Of a DNA stretch of 55,870 nucleotides, positions 36,208-44,905 are shown piece after piece. Each line of letters starts with the position of its first letter. Within the stretch, counting starts at the first letter, position 1. The position numbers were made by a program, and so were the translations under genes. Under the pieces are notes generated by a model. That model searched no databases, was not told where the DNA came from, and saw nothing but the letters and a program-made list of their open reading frames with translations. The DNA lies in the NCBI GenBank assembly GCA_015654835.1, contig JAATGG010000213.1:1-55870 (forward strand). Direction: 5' to 3'. The DNA is from Terriglobales bacterium (GTDB lineage: Bacteria > Acidobacteriota > Terriglobia > Terriglobales > Acidobacteriaceae).

Positions 36208-36843
36208 ATGTTTACGGGTATTATCGAAGAAGTTGGTCATGTTAAGAGCATTCATACTGCTGGCGGCACGCGCCGGCTGGAGATTTCGACTCCAACGATT
36301 TGCGAAAATCTCGGCATCGGAGATAGCGTTGCCGTAAGCGGCGTTTGCCTGACGGCGATTGACGTTACTGCGGATGGCTTTGCAGCCGATCTTACCGCTG
36401 AGACCTGGGAGAGAACATCGTTTTCAAGACTGGCACCCGGCACGTCCGTCAACCTCGAACTCCCACTCAAACTTGACGGACGCTTTGGCGGACACATGGT
36501 TCAGGGACATGTGGACGGAACAGGCAGTTTCCTCGGCCTGGAGACGATTCCCGATGCTCAGGATTGTTGGTTGCACGTGGAGATTCCTTCCAGCTTGGAA
36601 AAGTACCTGGTCTTCAAGGGCTCGGTCGCCATCGAGGGCATCAGCCTTACAGTCGCAAAGCTTACTGGCAACCGGCTGAGCGTAGCCGCTATCCCGCATA
36701 CCTGCAACGTCACGAATCTTGCATCGCTCAAGCCGCGCGACGTGGTCAACATCGAAACGGACATCGCAGCAAAGTACCTGGAGAAGTGGATGAATCGAAA
36801 CGCGGACCCCTCTATGGCTGTTGTCGAAAGCGCTCAGAAGTGA
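36208..36843 (+). CDS. ribE: Riboflavin synthase (alpha subunit)
   Basis: The 211-residue protein starts MFTGIIEEVGHV behind GGAGGAACGG. It has the two tandem lumazine-binding barrels of the family. The first shows VSGVCLTAIDV and LTAETWERTSFS. The second shows GHMVQGHVDGTGSF and AIEGISLTVAKLTGNRLSVA. It dismutates two lumazine molecules to riboflavin. Length is usual. Confidence 0.95.
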   Translation: MFTGIIEEVGHVKSIHTAGGTRRLEISTPTICENLGIGDSVAVSGVCLTAIDVTADGFAADLTAETWERTSFSRLAPGTSVNLELPLKLDGRFGGHMVQGHVDGTGSFLGLETIPDAQDCWLHVEIPSSLEKYLVFKGSVAIEGISLTVAKLTGNRLSVAAIPHTCNVTNLASLKPRDVVNIETDIAAKYLEKWMNRNADPSMAVVESAQK

Positions 36844-36847
36844 ACTC

Positions 36848-37176
36848 AGATTCGCTGTTGTCGTGAGCCAATTCAACTCGCTAATCGCCGACTGCTTGCT
36901 GAAGGGCGCCCTGGATGCTTTCGACCGCCAAGGCATGACCGGGAGCAGGTCGAGGTGGTACACGTGCCGGGAACCTATGATATCCCGGTAGCGGTGAAGA
37001 TTCTGCCTTGCACCAAAAGATTTGACGCCCTAGTGTGTGTTGGTCGCCTGATACGCGGCGAAACCGTGCATTACGAACTGATCGCCAATCAAACTCCGTG
37101 TGGCATTTGACAGCCGGCACTGGAGACTGGAGTCCTGCATGTGTTTGGAGTAGTAACTTGCGATACGACGGAATAG
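36848..37176 (+). pseudogene. ribH: Lumazine synthase RibH, decayed
   Basis: Four bases after the ribE stop, the DNA reads RFAVVVSQFNSLIADCLLKG and ALDAFDRQGMT, a clear lumazine synthase N-terminus. A one-base loss then shifts the frame. The new frame gives EQVEVVHVPGTYDIPVAVKI and CVGRLIRGETVHYELIANQ, ending in a TGA inside the gene, after which QPALETGVLHVFGVVTCDT still matches the family. The gene is therefore broken by a frameshift and a nonsense codon and lacks its own start. Lumazine synthesis must come from another copy. No ribD is present in the window. Confidence 0.88.
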
Positions 37177-37574
37177 GCCTCGGGCCACGGTGCCGTTATT
37201 ATATTTTCAACCTGCTATGCTTACTTTCCTTCAAACGGAAGCCTCCTGACGCTTAGTGTTGCAGAACCCATTGTTCTTCATGGATTGATGCATCGAGAAC
37301 AGGACATCAGGGTAGCGCCGCACGGGAAATTGACGTCGACTTTGCCCGCATGACGTTTATTCTCTATCTTGACTTGTGTCCTCCGCATTTTTGGCGATAC
37401 TCCTAGCAAGCAAATTGGTTGAGTATAATGCACTGCTTCGGGGTGACTTCAGACCAGTTCGAACAGTGTATGTTAGCTGGACGATCTTAGTGAGAAGTCG
37501 CTTGCAATGATTCTGCCTCGATTTCGAACGTAGTTTGCCGCACACCATCCCCTCGGGGACGATTGTACTGGCCA
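37177..37574. other. Gene-free stretch after the rib operon
   Basis: About 400 bp without a supportable gene or RNA. It ends at the conserved upstream box of the first VOC gene. A short in-frame stretch near 37265-37350 reads like protein but matches nothing I recognise. Confidence 0.35.
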
Positions 37575-37605
37575 TATTGCGTCAGTCCAGGCATTTCACA
37601 GTCAC
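37575..37605 (+). promoter_or_regulatory. Conserved upstream activator box A
   Basis: This 31-bp box matches boxes B (38751) and C (44815) without gaps: TATTGCGTCAG first, AG at positions 15-16, C at 18 and 23, and CAGT.AC at the end. Twenty of 31 positions are identical in all three. It lies 91 bp before the -24 GG of sigma-54 promoter A, the usual place for an enhancer-binding site. Confidence 0.8.
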
Positions 37606-37664
37606 ATCTAGTCACCTTCTGTCCTGGTAGTGACAAATCTCAGCGGGTTTCTCGTTACAGGAAG

Positions 37665-37680
37665 TGGAATCCCGGTTGCC
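37665..37680 (+). promoter_or_regulatory. Sigma-54 promoter A (before the first VOC gene)
   Basis: GTGGAATCCCGGTTGCC has the invariant GG and GC separated by 10 bases. The preceding ACAGGAAGTGGA is identical with promoter C. The start of the VOC gene is about 120 bp downstream. Confidence 0.75.
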
Positions 37681-37803
37681 ACAGCCTAGAGAGCGGTATT
37701 CCTATCGCTAGATACTAGCGCGCGGCCCTTTAGTGCAGCTTCTTCTTGACAGGAAACACGCGACATAGGCAGTTCAGCGCGTTGGTTAGGAGAAAACACG
37801 CGT

Positions 37804-38304
37804 ATGCGATTCCACCGTATGGCTATATTCGTGAGCGACATGGATGCAGCAGTAAAGCTATGGCGCGACGTGCTAGGCTTCCCGGTCATGACCGACAAGA
37901 CCATTCCTGACGAACAGCGCGCCGATCCTACAGCTGAATTCGGCCCAAAGCCTCCTAACGATATTGCGGACGCAATGATGGCTCGGTCACGGATAGTCGT
38001 GCTTAGCTCATCCGAAGGTGCGTTGATCGAGCTACAACAGCGTGAAATCCCAAGACTTTGGACAACGCGTCCACCTAACCTGCGTTACCAACGAACGGGC
38101 ATTCTCGAACTCGCGCTCCAAGTTACCGACATCGATGCGTGGTTCGTGAGGGTGCGGGCAGCGGGCTACAGCACGCAAACGGAGCACGTCTGGAAGTGTG
38201 CTGACACTCTCCGATCCTTTCTCTTCTTTGACCAAGACACCAACTTGATTCAAATGTGGGAACCAATCCGCGTACTCTCAGAGGGATCACCTATACAACT
38301 GTAG
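37804..38304 (+). CDS. VOC-superfamily (glyoxalase/dioxygenase-fold) protein 1
   Basis: The 166-residue protein has two beta-alpha-beta-beta-beta modules of the vicinal-oxygen-chelate fold. The first begins MRFHRMAIFVSDMDAAVKLW with a candidate metal His. The second is ILELALQVTDIDAWFVRVRA, ending FFDQDTNLIQMWEP. The middle has RIVVLSSSEGALIELQQ. Glyoxalases, epimerases and dioxygenases share this fold and the reaction is not identifiable. It is preceded by sigma-54 promoter A and resembles the VOC protein at 39317, so the pair are paralogs. Confidence 0.82.
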   Translation: MRFHRMAIFVSDMDAAVKLWRDVLGFPVMTDKTIPDEQRADPTAEFGPKPPNDIADAMMARSRIVVLSSSEGALIELQQREIPRLWTTRPPNLRYQRTGILELALQVTDIDAWFVRVRAAGYSTQTEHVWKCADTLRSFLFFDQDTNLIQMWEPIRVLSEGSPIQL

Positions 38305-38750
38305 ACTTTGTATCCGCCGATGACCCCATAAGCGAAGTGAGAGCAGAAAGAGAATTTACGGAGTGCATCCTGAGATATGTCGCCACCAGGGGTCGCAACT
38401 GATAATTCCACAGCATCGAAACGATAAAGCAGCCACATCGAAGCTCACTAGCGGCTATGTGACAGCTTTGAGCCTGTTACATCTCTGCTCACCGGCTAAT
38501 GAAGAATGTTCACTAATCCTTCAACGTCGGGAGAGTGAGTATCTTGCAAAGGTTCTGTCATGTCGGCGACGCTGATATTGCTCAACAGCGTTGACACTGT
38601 TATTGACCCTGTGTAGAGGTTCTTGGGCCTTGCAGTGTTCCACCATCTGGCAGCTGCCGTGAACAGTGGTACAGCTTGTAATGACCAGCGGGCCGTCGAG
38701 AGCACAGACCAGCTCGAAGGCATCGATATTAGGGAGGATTCTACTGACTC
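38305..38750. other. Gene-free stretch between VOC 1 and box B
   Basis: About 445 bp with no supported gene. Neither strand has a frame resembling a known family. Confidence 0.35.
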
Positions 38751-38781
38751 TATTACGTCAGGTGAGCCGCCCCGCAGTCAC
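38751..38781 (+). promoter_or_regulatory. Conserved upstream activator box B
   Basis: TATTACGTCAG followed by AG, C and CGCAGTCAC at the same positions as boxes A and C. It is 92 bp before the -24 GG. A second shared element, ACGAATTACT at 38810-38819, lies 33 bp before the GG, exactly as in promoter C. Confidence 0.85.
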
Positions 38782-38841
38782 CTCCACGTCGCTTTCCGTC
38801 GCAATTGCGACGAATTACTGCGGATTCTCTGCAACACGAAT

Positions 38842-38857
38842 TGGAATCAGAGTTGCA
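38842..38857 (+). promoter_or_regulatory. Sigma-54 promoter B (VOC/acyl-CoA dehydrogenase/fix genes)
   Basis: TTGGAATCAGAGTTGCAT: GG (38843-38844), 10 bases, GC (38855-38856), with the TTGCA form of the -12 element. It reads into the VOC remnant, VOC 2 and acyl-CoA dehydrogenase. Confidence 0.8.
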
Positions 38858-38962
38858 TACCATAGATAGTATTGCGATCGCGCTGTACTGCCGAATGGCG
38901 TTCGTGGCCGCTCTTCCTCACGGAAATGCGGCCACGACCAACGCAGTCTTGCGCGGAAAGAC

Positions 38963-39256
38963 ATGTGTATGCGCTTCCACCCTGTGGCCATATGTGCCAG
39001 TGACGCCGATCTAGGTTTGAAGCCGTTGCCCGGCGCCCCCAGTTTCCAGATAACAATCCATGGCATGCTTCGGAAAGAACAGACCAGACGTCCGATGACA
39101 CATATTGCCCTGGAGATTCTCGCCAATACCTTTGGCACCAATAATGCTCGATCCTCTGTGGGAAAAGAGGGGCTGCTTCCGTGCCATAAGGGAATGGTGG
39201 CCAAGGAAGGTGTTCGGCCAACTCATCAGTGTTACCTCAACTCGCAGGGAGCTTAG
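38963..39256 (+). pseudogene. VOC-protein remnant
   Basis: The frame begins MCMRFHPVAICASDADLG, nearly the start of VOC 1 (MRFHRMAIFVSDMD), and aligns loosely up to ILRKEQT-like residues (MLRKEQTRRP; VOC 1 has IPDEQRA). The remaining sequence no longer resembles the fold. It is probably a decayed duplicate lying just downstream of promoter B. It may still be transcribed as leader of VOC 2. Confidence 0.5.
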
Positions 39257-39316
39257 GCATTAGAACTCAAGGCCAATAAACAAAGGACACGCTAACCGCA
39301 CGAAAGGAGAAAAGCG

Positions 39317-39793
39317 ATGAATTTTCACCACGCATGTTTGATAGTGACCGATGCCGACAAGGAAATTGCTCTATTCCGAGATGTATTGGGGTTCAAGGTT
39401 GTCGTAGACACAATAATTCCAGGCAAGGACGAGACCTTTTTCAACCAGAGAACGCTGGATGATATCTTCCACGTCAAAGGCTCAAGCTCTCGCATGGTTA
39501 TGCTACTCCATGACGATGGAGCGTTCGTCGAGCTTCAGCAGCCATCGGTCCCCAAAATACAGGCAACTCCGCGAAAGTACCTTCAATATGGGTACACCGG
39601 GATATCGGAGCTTGCATTCTTGGTCACCAATATCGATGAACTGTTCAAGAAGGTCAAAGCTGCTGGCTACGAGACACAAACCGACTATGTCTGGGATGTC
39701 CCTGATGGCCAAGGTGGTATCGCCAAATCCTTCTTATTCTACGATCCGGATGGTGCCATGCTTCAGTTTTATCAAGCTCCACCTAGCAAGTAG
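39317..39793 (+). CDS. VOC-superfamily protein 2
   Basis: This 158-residue VOC-fold protein begins MNFHHACLIVTDADKEIALF and includes SSRMVMLLHDDGAFVELQQ, ISELAFLVTNIDELFKKVKA and FLFYDPDGAMLQFYQA. The candidate metal ligands (His near residue 4-5, Glu in VELQQ, Glu in ISELAF) are in place. It is similar to VOC 1 over its length. It has an AAAGGAG ribosome site. It lies upstream of acyl-CoA dehydrogenase, as in gene sets where a VOC epimerase feeds an acyl-CoA pathway (for example methylmalonyl-CoA epimerase); this assignment is speculative. Confidence 0.85.
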   Translation: MNFHHACLIVTDADKEIALFRDVLGFKVVVDTIIPGKDETFFNQRTLDDIFHVKGSSSRMVMLLHDDGAFVELQQPSVPKIQATPRKYLQYGYTGISELAFLVTNIDELFKKVKAAGYETQTDYVWDVPDGQGGIAKSFLFYDPDGAMLQFYQAPPSK

Positions 39794-39907
39794 CCTGCGT
39801 AACAGGCATGCATCCGTGAGCAACTACAGGAGGATCAACGTCCCTATATGTTGTCCCGGCTTCGAACTTAACGACACCGCCTAACGGCTATAAGAGGAGC
39901 AACACAA

Positions 39908-41077
39908 ATGTCATCTTTGGTAACTTCAAATACAACACTCAGCTCGCTAACCGACGAACAGCAGTTGATCCTTAACAACGTTCGGGAATTCGTGCAAACC
40001 GAAGTAAAACCGAGGGCTCCACAAATCGACAAGACTGCACAGTTTCCTCATGACCTTTTCAAGCGTTGTGCCGAGCTAGGTTTAACCGGACTCGCTATTG
40101 ACGAGGAGTACGGCGGTCTAGGACAGGGAGTGCTGATGGAGCAGCTCGTAATGGAAGAGATCGCCAAAGAGTGCCCAGTGCTGGCACTGATTCTCGATGC
40201 GCATCTCTTATCCTATCGGCTCATTAATCATTTCGGTAGTAAAGAGCAGAAAAAGCGGTTTATCCCGCCTACAGCGAGCGGGGCACAAATTACAGCCATG
40301 GCCAGCACCGAAGCGACCGGCAGCACGAATTTCGCTGAGCAGCAACCCATGGGGAAGAGAGATGGCGATGGAATAATCCTCAACGGTACAAAGTTATTCA
40401 CCACAAACTCCGATGTCGCTGGCTTTTATATTGTTCAAGGCATGGTCGATGGTGAATTCGTCAACGTTATCGTCGAGAAAGGAACCCCAGGCCTGGAAAC
40501 AGGAGCAATTGACCACAAGCTAGGAATGGCTGGCTCATCCACTGGAACAGTGCGGTTTAAGAATCTTCGCGTACCGAAAGAAAATATCCTCGCGGAACAC
40601 TCCGACGTACAAGACGCGAGCTTTGCGCTCTGCTTCCTGAACATAAGCTCGATATCGATCGGTTTGGCCGAGGGCGTCCTCGAAAAAACAAAGACCTACT
40701 TATTGAACAGAACTCGTAATCACAAACCCCTTGCCGGTTTCCAGGTTGTGGCGCACCACCTCGCTAAAATGCAGACCCAGATCGAACTTGCAAAGAGCAT
40801 ATTGGAGCGCGCTGCAAAGCTATACGACGAGGGCCGGCCGGATGTTGTTCTTACGTTTATGACGAAGGCGTTTGCATGTGAAATGGCGGTAGATGTTGCG
40901 AATCTATGTATCCAACTACACGGCGCGGCCGGGTACATGGAAGAAACGGGGATTGCCAGATATTTACGCGACGCCAAATGCAACACGATTGGAGAAATAT
41001 CGACCGACATCCATTACGACTACATTGCGCTCCGGATGGGGTTGCCGATTGATACAAGTTTTCCGCTCTTCGGTTGA
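39908..41077 (+). CDS. Acyl-CoA dehydrogenase
   Basis: The 389-residue FAD enzyme oxidises an acyl-CoA to the enoyl-CoA and passes electrons to ETF. It has an N-terminal helical domain (LTDEQQLILNNVREFVQTEV), a beta domain (ITAMASTEATGSTNF, NGTKLFTTNSDVAGFYIVQG) and a C-terminal helical domain (VAHHLAKMQTQIELAKSILE, QLHGAAGYMEETGIARYLRD). The catalytic Glu is likely that in NTIGEISTDIHYDY, matching the IYEGT position of the family. The substrate is unknown. It is directly followed by its electron acceptor genes (etfB/etfA/fixC/fixX). Confidence 0.93.
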   Translation: MSSLVTSNTTLSSLTDEQQLILNNVREFVQTEVKPRAPQIDKTAQFPHDLFKRCAELGLTGLAIDEEYGGLGQGVLMEQLVMEEIAKECPVLALILDAHLLSYRLINHFGSKEQKKRFIPPTASGAQITAMASTEATGSTNFAEQQPMGKRDGDGIILNGTKLFTTNSDVAGFYIVQGMVDGEFVNVIVEKGTPGLETGAIDHKLGMAGSSTGTVRFKNLRVPKENILAEHSDVQDASFALCFLNISSISIGLAEGVLEKTKTYLLNRTRNHKPLAGFQVVAHHLAKMQTQIELAKSILERAAKLYDEGRPDVVLTFMTKAFACEMAVDVANLCIQLHGAAGYMEETGIARYLRDAKCNTIGEISTDIHYDYIALRMGLPIDTSFPLFG

Positions 41078-41138
41078 TCAATGGACTGGACGTTTAGCTT
41101 AGGCGAGATGTCCGGTTCGTCGTTTGGATGGCAAAAAC

Positions 41139-41175
41139 GGAAAGGGCCTATCATGTCCAGGCCTGAGGCCCTTCC
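41139..41175 (+). terminator. Hairpin between acyl-CoA dehydrogenase and fixA
   Basis: GGAAAGGGCCT (41139-41149) and AGGCCCTTCC (41166-41175) form a 10-bp stem with a 16-nt loop. No T tract follows, so it may be a partial terminator or an mRNA stability element that lowers, but does not stop, transcription into the ETF genes. Confidence 0.5.
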
Positions 41176-41247
41176 TTCCTAACTGTGCGGAGCAAACATG
41201 ATGATGCAAAGTGTTGACCAAGGACACGATACTGACGAGGTGGACCC

Positions 41248-42015
41248 ATGTCGAAAGTCATAGCCTGCTACAAATGGGTGGCAGATGAAACTGATATCAA
41301 GGTAAATGCAGATTCGACCCTCGATATTAGTAAAGCCAAAGGCAAGATAAGTGATTACGACCGCAATGCAATAGAAGCAGCCGTACAGGCAGCAGGCGCT
41401 CTGGGCGGAACGGCTGTTGCGCTGACCTTTGGTACGCCTAAAGCAAAGCAGTCACTAAAGGATGCCTTATCCAGAGGACCTGCCGAAGCCTGCTACATCA
41501 ATGCCGAGGAGGCTGCAAGAGCAGATGGTGCTGTAACGGCCAAAGCTCTCGCCGCGGCTGTGAAGAAGATTGAGAACGTTAGTCTGGTGGTCTGTGGCGA
41601 AGGCGCCAGTGATACCTATGCTCGCCAGACCGCGCCTCGAATAGGCGCAGTCCTTGACTGGCCAGTTATTACATCGGTCAGCAGCGTGAGGTTCGATGGC
41701 AATGCTCTCATCGCCGTTAGAAGACTTGAAGACTGCATGCAAACTGTTAAAAGTGAGCTGCCCGCTGTGATCGCAGTACTGCCGGAAATGAACTCTGCCC
41801 CCATACCGGGCCTGAAAGCGGTTCTGTCGGCTGGTAAAAAGCCCGTCACTGAATTTAAGGCCGGGGATCTAGGAGTAGACTTTGCTCCAAAAACGACTGT
41901 GTCTGCCCTGAAGGCCTATGCGATGAACCGGAAGAGCGTCATCTTCAGCGAAGGCGAAATCGCAGACAAGGTAAAAGAACTCACGGCTGCTCTTAGGAAG
42001 GAAGGCGTCCTCTAA
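41248..42015 (+). CDS. fixA: Electron-transfer flavoprotein beta subunit (FixA type)
   Basis: The 255-residue protein belongs to the ETF-beta/FixA family: VIACYKWVADETDIKV at the start, ISDYDRNAIEAAVQ, ALTFGTPKAKQSLKDALSRG, LVVCGEGASDTYARQTAPRI, and RRLEDCMQTVKSELPAVIAV. It is the partner of FixB in a flavin-based electron-bifurcating ETF. Its stop overlaps the fixB start by one base (TAATG), so the two are translationally coupled. Confidence 0.93.
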   Translation: MSKVIACYKWVADETDIKVNADSTLDISKAKGKISDYDRNAIEAAVQAAGALGGTAVALTFGTPKAKQSLKDALSRGPAEACYINAEEAARADGAVTAKALAAAVKKIENVSLVVCGEGASDTYARQTAPRIGAVLDWPVITSVSSVRFDGNALIAVRRLEDCMQTVKSELPAVIAVLPEMNSAPIPGLKAVLSAGKKPVTEFKAGDLGVDFAPKTTVSALKAYAMNRKSVIFSEGEIADKVKELTAALRKEGVL

Positions 42016-42923
42016 TGGCGGGAATCTATGTTTACAGCGATAAGAAGGATCTAGCGGCAGAGCTCGTTGGCTTTGCGAAAGGCTGCGGAAAAAGAGCCAT
42101 TGTTCTGACCTTTGACGAGCGAGCAGCGAAGGATCTAAGTAACTCTGGAGCAGATAAGGTATGTCTGTTGAAGGGCGACAGCGAACTGGTGGAAAACTAT
42201 GGCAAGTCGATAGCGCACTTGCTCGCAGAACAAGGCGCGGAACTCTTTGTAGTCGGTGCAACCGTCAGTGGGAGAGATATCGCTGCCAGGGTCGCCGGGT
42301 ATCTGGACTGCGCAATGGTAAGCGAGGCGTCATCAATCACCTATACGGATGGCAAACTGGTGACTGAACGAATGATGTACGGCGGATCCGTTCAACAGAG
42401 CGAGGTCTTAGAGGGATTGTGTGTTGTGACAGTGCGCGCTGGAAAGTTCGAAGCGATTAGCGGCGCAGCAGAGGTTACAACCCTTGAGATTTCGGCAGAT
42501 ACGCGCACTACCTTGGTGGAGAGAAAAGATATCGTCAAAGAGGGTGCCGACCTCTCAGTAGCGGAGAGGATTGTCTGTGTTGGTATGGCCCTGGACAAAA
42601 GGGAAGATTTGCAGATCGCCCACGATCTAGCTGCTGTCCTAGGGGCAGAAGTAGGCTGCACCAGAGGGGTTGCTGAGGAAAAACACTGGCTGCCCGTGGA
42701 ACAGTATATCGGCATGTCAGGTGCGGTCGTAAAACCGAAGCTATACCTGTCCATGGGTGTATCCGGTCAGATACAACACGTGTTCGGTATCAGGGATTCT
42801 CAGATCATCGTAGCCGTAAACACGGATCCGAAGGCACCCATCTTTAAGGCTGCCGATTACGGCATTGTTGGAGATATGTATCAGGTCATCCCGCTCTTAA
42901 CTAAGACACTTAAGGGTGCTTAG
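42015..42923 (+). CDS. fixB: Electron-transfer flavoprotein alpha subunit (FixB type)
   Basis: The 302-residue ETF-alpha protein shows the C-terminal FAD-binding domain GAVVKPKLYLSMGVSGQIQH, then NTDPKAPIFKAADYGIVGDM. The N-terminal domain contains FVVGATVSGRDIAARVAGYL. It forms the ETF heterodimer with FixA and carries the bifurcating FAD with its partner. Confidence 0.94.
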   Translation: MAGIYVYSDKKDLAAELVGFAKGCGKRAIVLTFDERAAKDLSNSGADKVCLLKGDSELVENYGKSIAHLLAEQGAELFVVGATVSGRDIAARVAGYLDCAMVSEASSITYTDGKLVTERMMYGGSVQQSEVLEGLCVVTVRAGKFEAISGAAEVTTLEISADTRTTLVERKDIVKEGADLSVAERIVCVGMALDKREDLQIAHDLAAVLGAEVGCTRGVAEEKHWLPVEQYIGMSGAVVKPKLYLSMGVSGQIQHVFGIRDSQIIVAVNTDPKAPIFKAADYGIVGDMYQVIPLLTKTLKGA

Positions 42924-42953
42924 AACTTAGACGGGTGAAAAGGTGATAAGACG

Positions 42954-44243
42954 ATGGGCGACGAGAACTTCGATGCGATTGTAATAGGCGCCGGTCCGGC
43001 AGGAATAGCCTGCGCCTACACACTTGCGAAGCAGGGTAAGACGGTTCTGGTGATCGAGCGTGGCGACAGCGCCGGGAGCAAGAATGTAACCGGGGGCAGG
43101 TTTTATACGTACGCCCTGGAGATGGTGGATCGTGGGCTGACAGCAGAAGCCGCTCTGGAGAGAAAAGTCACTCATGAACAAATCATGATGTTAAGCGGCA
43201 ACCGGGCTATAAGTGTCGACTATTATGACCCTTCATTTAATAGGGTAGGAGGGACAGCGCAATCTTTTACGATCTTAAGGGCGGTATTTGATCCGTGGTT
43301 TGCCGGCAAGGCCGAAGAGATGGGTGCGACGGTCGTGTGCGGTATTCGAGTGGATGACGTGATAGAGAAGGAGGGGAAGATTGTCGGGGTGATTGCCGGA
43401 GGCGATGAGATGTACGCCAACGTTGTAGTAGCGGCCGATGGCGTCAATTCATTCATAGCCCAAAAGGCTGGCCTGATCAAAGACATTGAGTCCCATGCTG
43501 TTGCGGTGGGCGTGAAAGAGATTATCGAACTTCCCGCTCAAACCATCGAGCAGAGATTCAACCTCAAGAGCGAGGAAGGTGCGGCGCGCCTCATTTTAGG
43601 TTGTACCGAGGGGATACATGGTGGTGGATTTCTCTATACCAACAAGGAAAGCATTTCGCTGGGCGCCGTGTTTATGCCGGAAGAAGTGGCCCGGCACGGA
43701 CGATCGCTTCCTGAGATGTTTCAGGAATTCAAGATGCATCCGGCCATTTGCCCGCTCCTTGAAGGTGGGAAAACAGTAGAGTACGGCGGGCATCTGGTGG
43801 CGGAGGAAGGTTATCGGGGAATTCCCAAGAAGCTGTATCGAGAAGGTTTCTTGGTATGCGGCGAGGCAGCCGGATTTGTCGTTAACCTGGGGTACACCAT
43901 CAGGGGTCTCGATCTGGCGGTCTTGAGTGGGCTCGCCGCGGCAAAAGCTATTCTTGAAGCAGCTAGCCCGGCCAAAGTCGGGCCTGCATATATGCAACAG
44001 CTGGAAGCTGTCAAACTCTTACCGATCATGAGAGCGCTGGATGGATTTACCGACGCCCTGGATATACCGAATTTATTCGGGACCTACCCAAAAGTTGCTG
44101 CTGACCTTTTCCAAAAGCTTTATGCGGTCGATGGATCGGTTCCAGACCATCTAAGGAAGCAGATTTGGGGCGTTGTGAAAGGAAATAAACTTACGCTGCG
44201 GCAATTGTTTGCAGACGGTATCAGGGGGATGAAGGCGCTATGA
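42954..44243 (+). CDS. fixC: FixC-type ETF-quinone oxidoreductase flavoprotein
   Basis: The 429-residue flavoprotein begins with a Rossmann motif, IVIGAGPAGIACAYTLAKQG. It continues with GSKNVTGGRFYTY, VVVAADGVNSFIAQKAG and a C-terminal GEAAGFVVNLGYTIRGLDLA. Members of the FixC family take electrons from FixAB and pass them to quinone with FixX. AAAGGTG precedes the start. Confidence 0.94.
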   Translation: MGDENFDAIVIGAGPAGIACAYTLAKQGKTVLVIERGDSAGSKNVTGGRFYTYALEMVDRGLTAEAALERKVTHEQIMMLSGNRAISVDYYDPSFNRVGGTAQSFTILRAVFDPWFAGKAEEMGATVVCGIRVDDVIEKEGKIVGVIAGGDEMYANVVVAADGVNSFIAQKAGLIKDIESHAVAVGVKEIIELPAQTIEQRFNLKSEEGAARLILGCTEGIHGGGFLYTNKESISLGAVFMPEEVARHGRSLPEMFQEFKMHPAICPLLEGGKTVEYGGHLVAEEGYRGIPKKLYREGFLVCGEAAGFVVNLGYTIRGLDLAVLSGLAAAKAILEAASPAKVGPAYMQQLEAVKLLPIMRALDGFTDALDIPNLFGTYPKVAADLFQKLYAVDGSVPDHLRKQIWGVVKGNKLTLRQLFADGIRGMKAL

Positions 44244-44533
44244 ACATTGACAGGATGCAAACCCCGGAGCTCCTAAGTCTCAACAAATTCAATGTGGATG
44301 AAGAAGAACCTCATATCGTATTGGATAAGGAGATATGTGCGAGGTGCGAGGATAAACCGTGTCTGGTTGTTTGTTCCGCAGGGTTGTACAAACTAGACAA
44401 GAGTGGTGGAATCAGTTTCGACTATGCAGGTTGCTTAGAATGTGGAACCTGCAGAATCATGTGCAAGGACAAGGGGATTGTCAAATGGGTATATCCCCGG
44501 GGAACCTTCGGAGTTAGTTTCAGGCATGGCTAA
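44240..44533 (+). CDS. fixX: FixX-type ferredoxin-like protein
   Basis: The 97-residue protein has a CARCEDKPCLVVCSAGLY cluster and a CLECGTCRIMCKD cluster, typical of FixX (4Fe-4S). It is coupled to fixC by an ATGA overlap. It completes the fixABCX set that bifurcates electrons to quinone and to a low-potential carrier. Confidence 0.92.
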   Translation: MNIDRMQTPELLSLNKFNVDEEEPHIVLDKEICARCEDKPCLVVCSAGLYKLDKSGGISFDYAGCLECGTCRIMCKDKGIVKWVYPRGTFGVSFRHG

Positions 44534-44626
44534 AACGACCACCGCCTAAGGGACGGCAAGCTTGATAACGACTAACAGTCACGCGATTGCAGCTCCAGCC
44601 GCCAGAAGTCTGGCTCAGTGCCGGCT

Positions 44627-44785
44627 TCAAGCCTTGTTGGGGTGATGATTCTGAAGTTCTTCCCTACAGTCCCGCCGATGGCTTTCGGCGTATAGGCGGA
44701 TCGTCTGCTCGCCTACCGCTCCCACGCTCGCACATAAATATCCCCGCGCCCACAGGTATTGGCCTCCAAACTCGGTAGCCCACCC
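44627..44785 (-). mobile_element. IS200/IS605-type TnpA C-terminal remnant
   Basis: Minus-strand reading gives FGGQYLWARGYLCASVGAVG, then EQTIRLYAESH and a stop. The LWARGY..S.VG pattern followed by an I..Y helix resembles the end of IS200/IS605 Y1 transposases. The N-terminal half, with the catalytic HUH, is absent. The element sits between fixX and the hyb promoter region. Confidence 0.5.
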
Positions 44786-44814
44786 TACAGGAGGTTATGG
44801 CGTTGAGCTGACTA

Positions 44815-44845
44815 TATTGCGTCAGCTCAGACGCTCCGCAGTAAC
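44815..44845 (+). promoter_or_regulatory. Conserved upstream activator box C
   Basis: TATTGCGTCAG, AG, C and CCGCAGTAAC at the same positions as boxes A and B. It lies 92 bp before the -24 GG of promoter C. The inner part GCGTCAGCTCAGACGC is nearly palindromic here. The second shared element ACGAATTACT is at 44874-44883, 33 bp before the GG, as in promoter B. Confidence 0.85.
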
Positions 44846-44905
44846 TCCCGCAGTGCTTTTTGCCGCAGAAGCCACGAATTACTTGAGATTTCACATAACA
44901 GGAAG

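Noticed and set aside
41248-44533. fixABCX as a sign of nitrogen fixation
   Set aside because: No nif or other fix genes are present. Linkage to acyl-CoA dehydrogenase and hydrogenase fits the non-nitrogen-fixing type.
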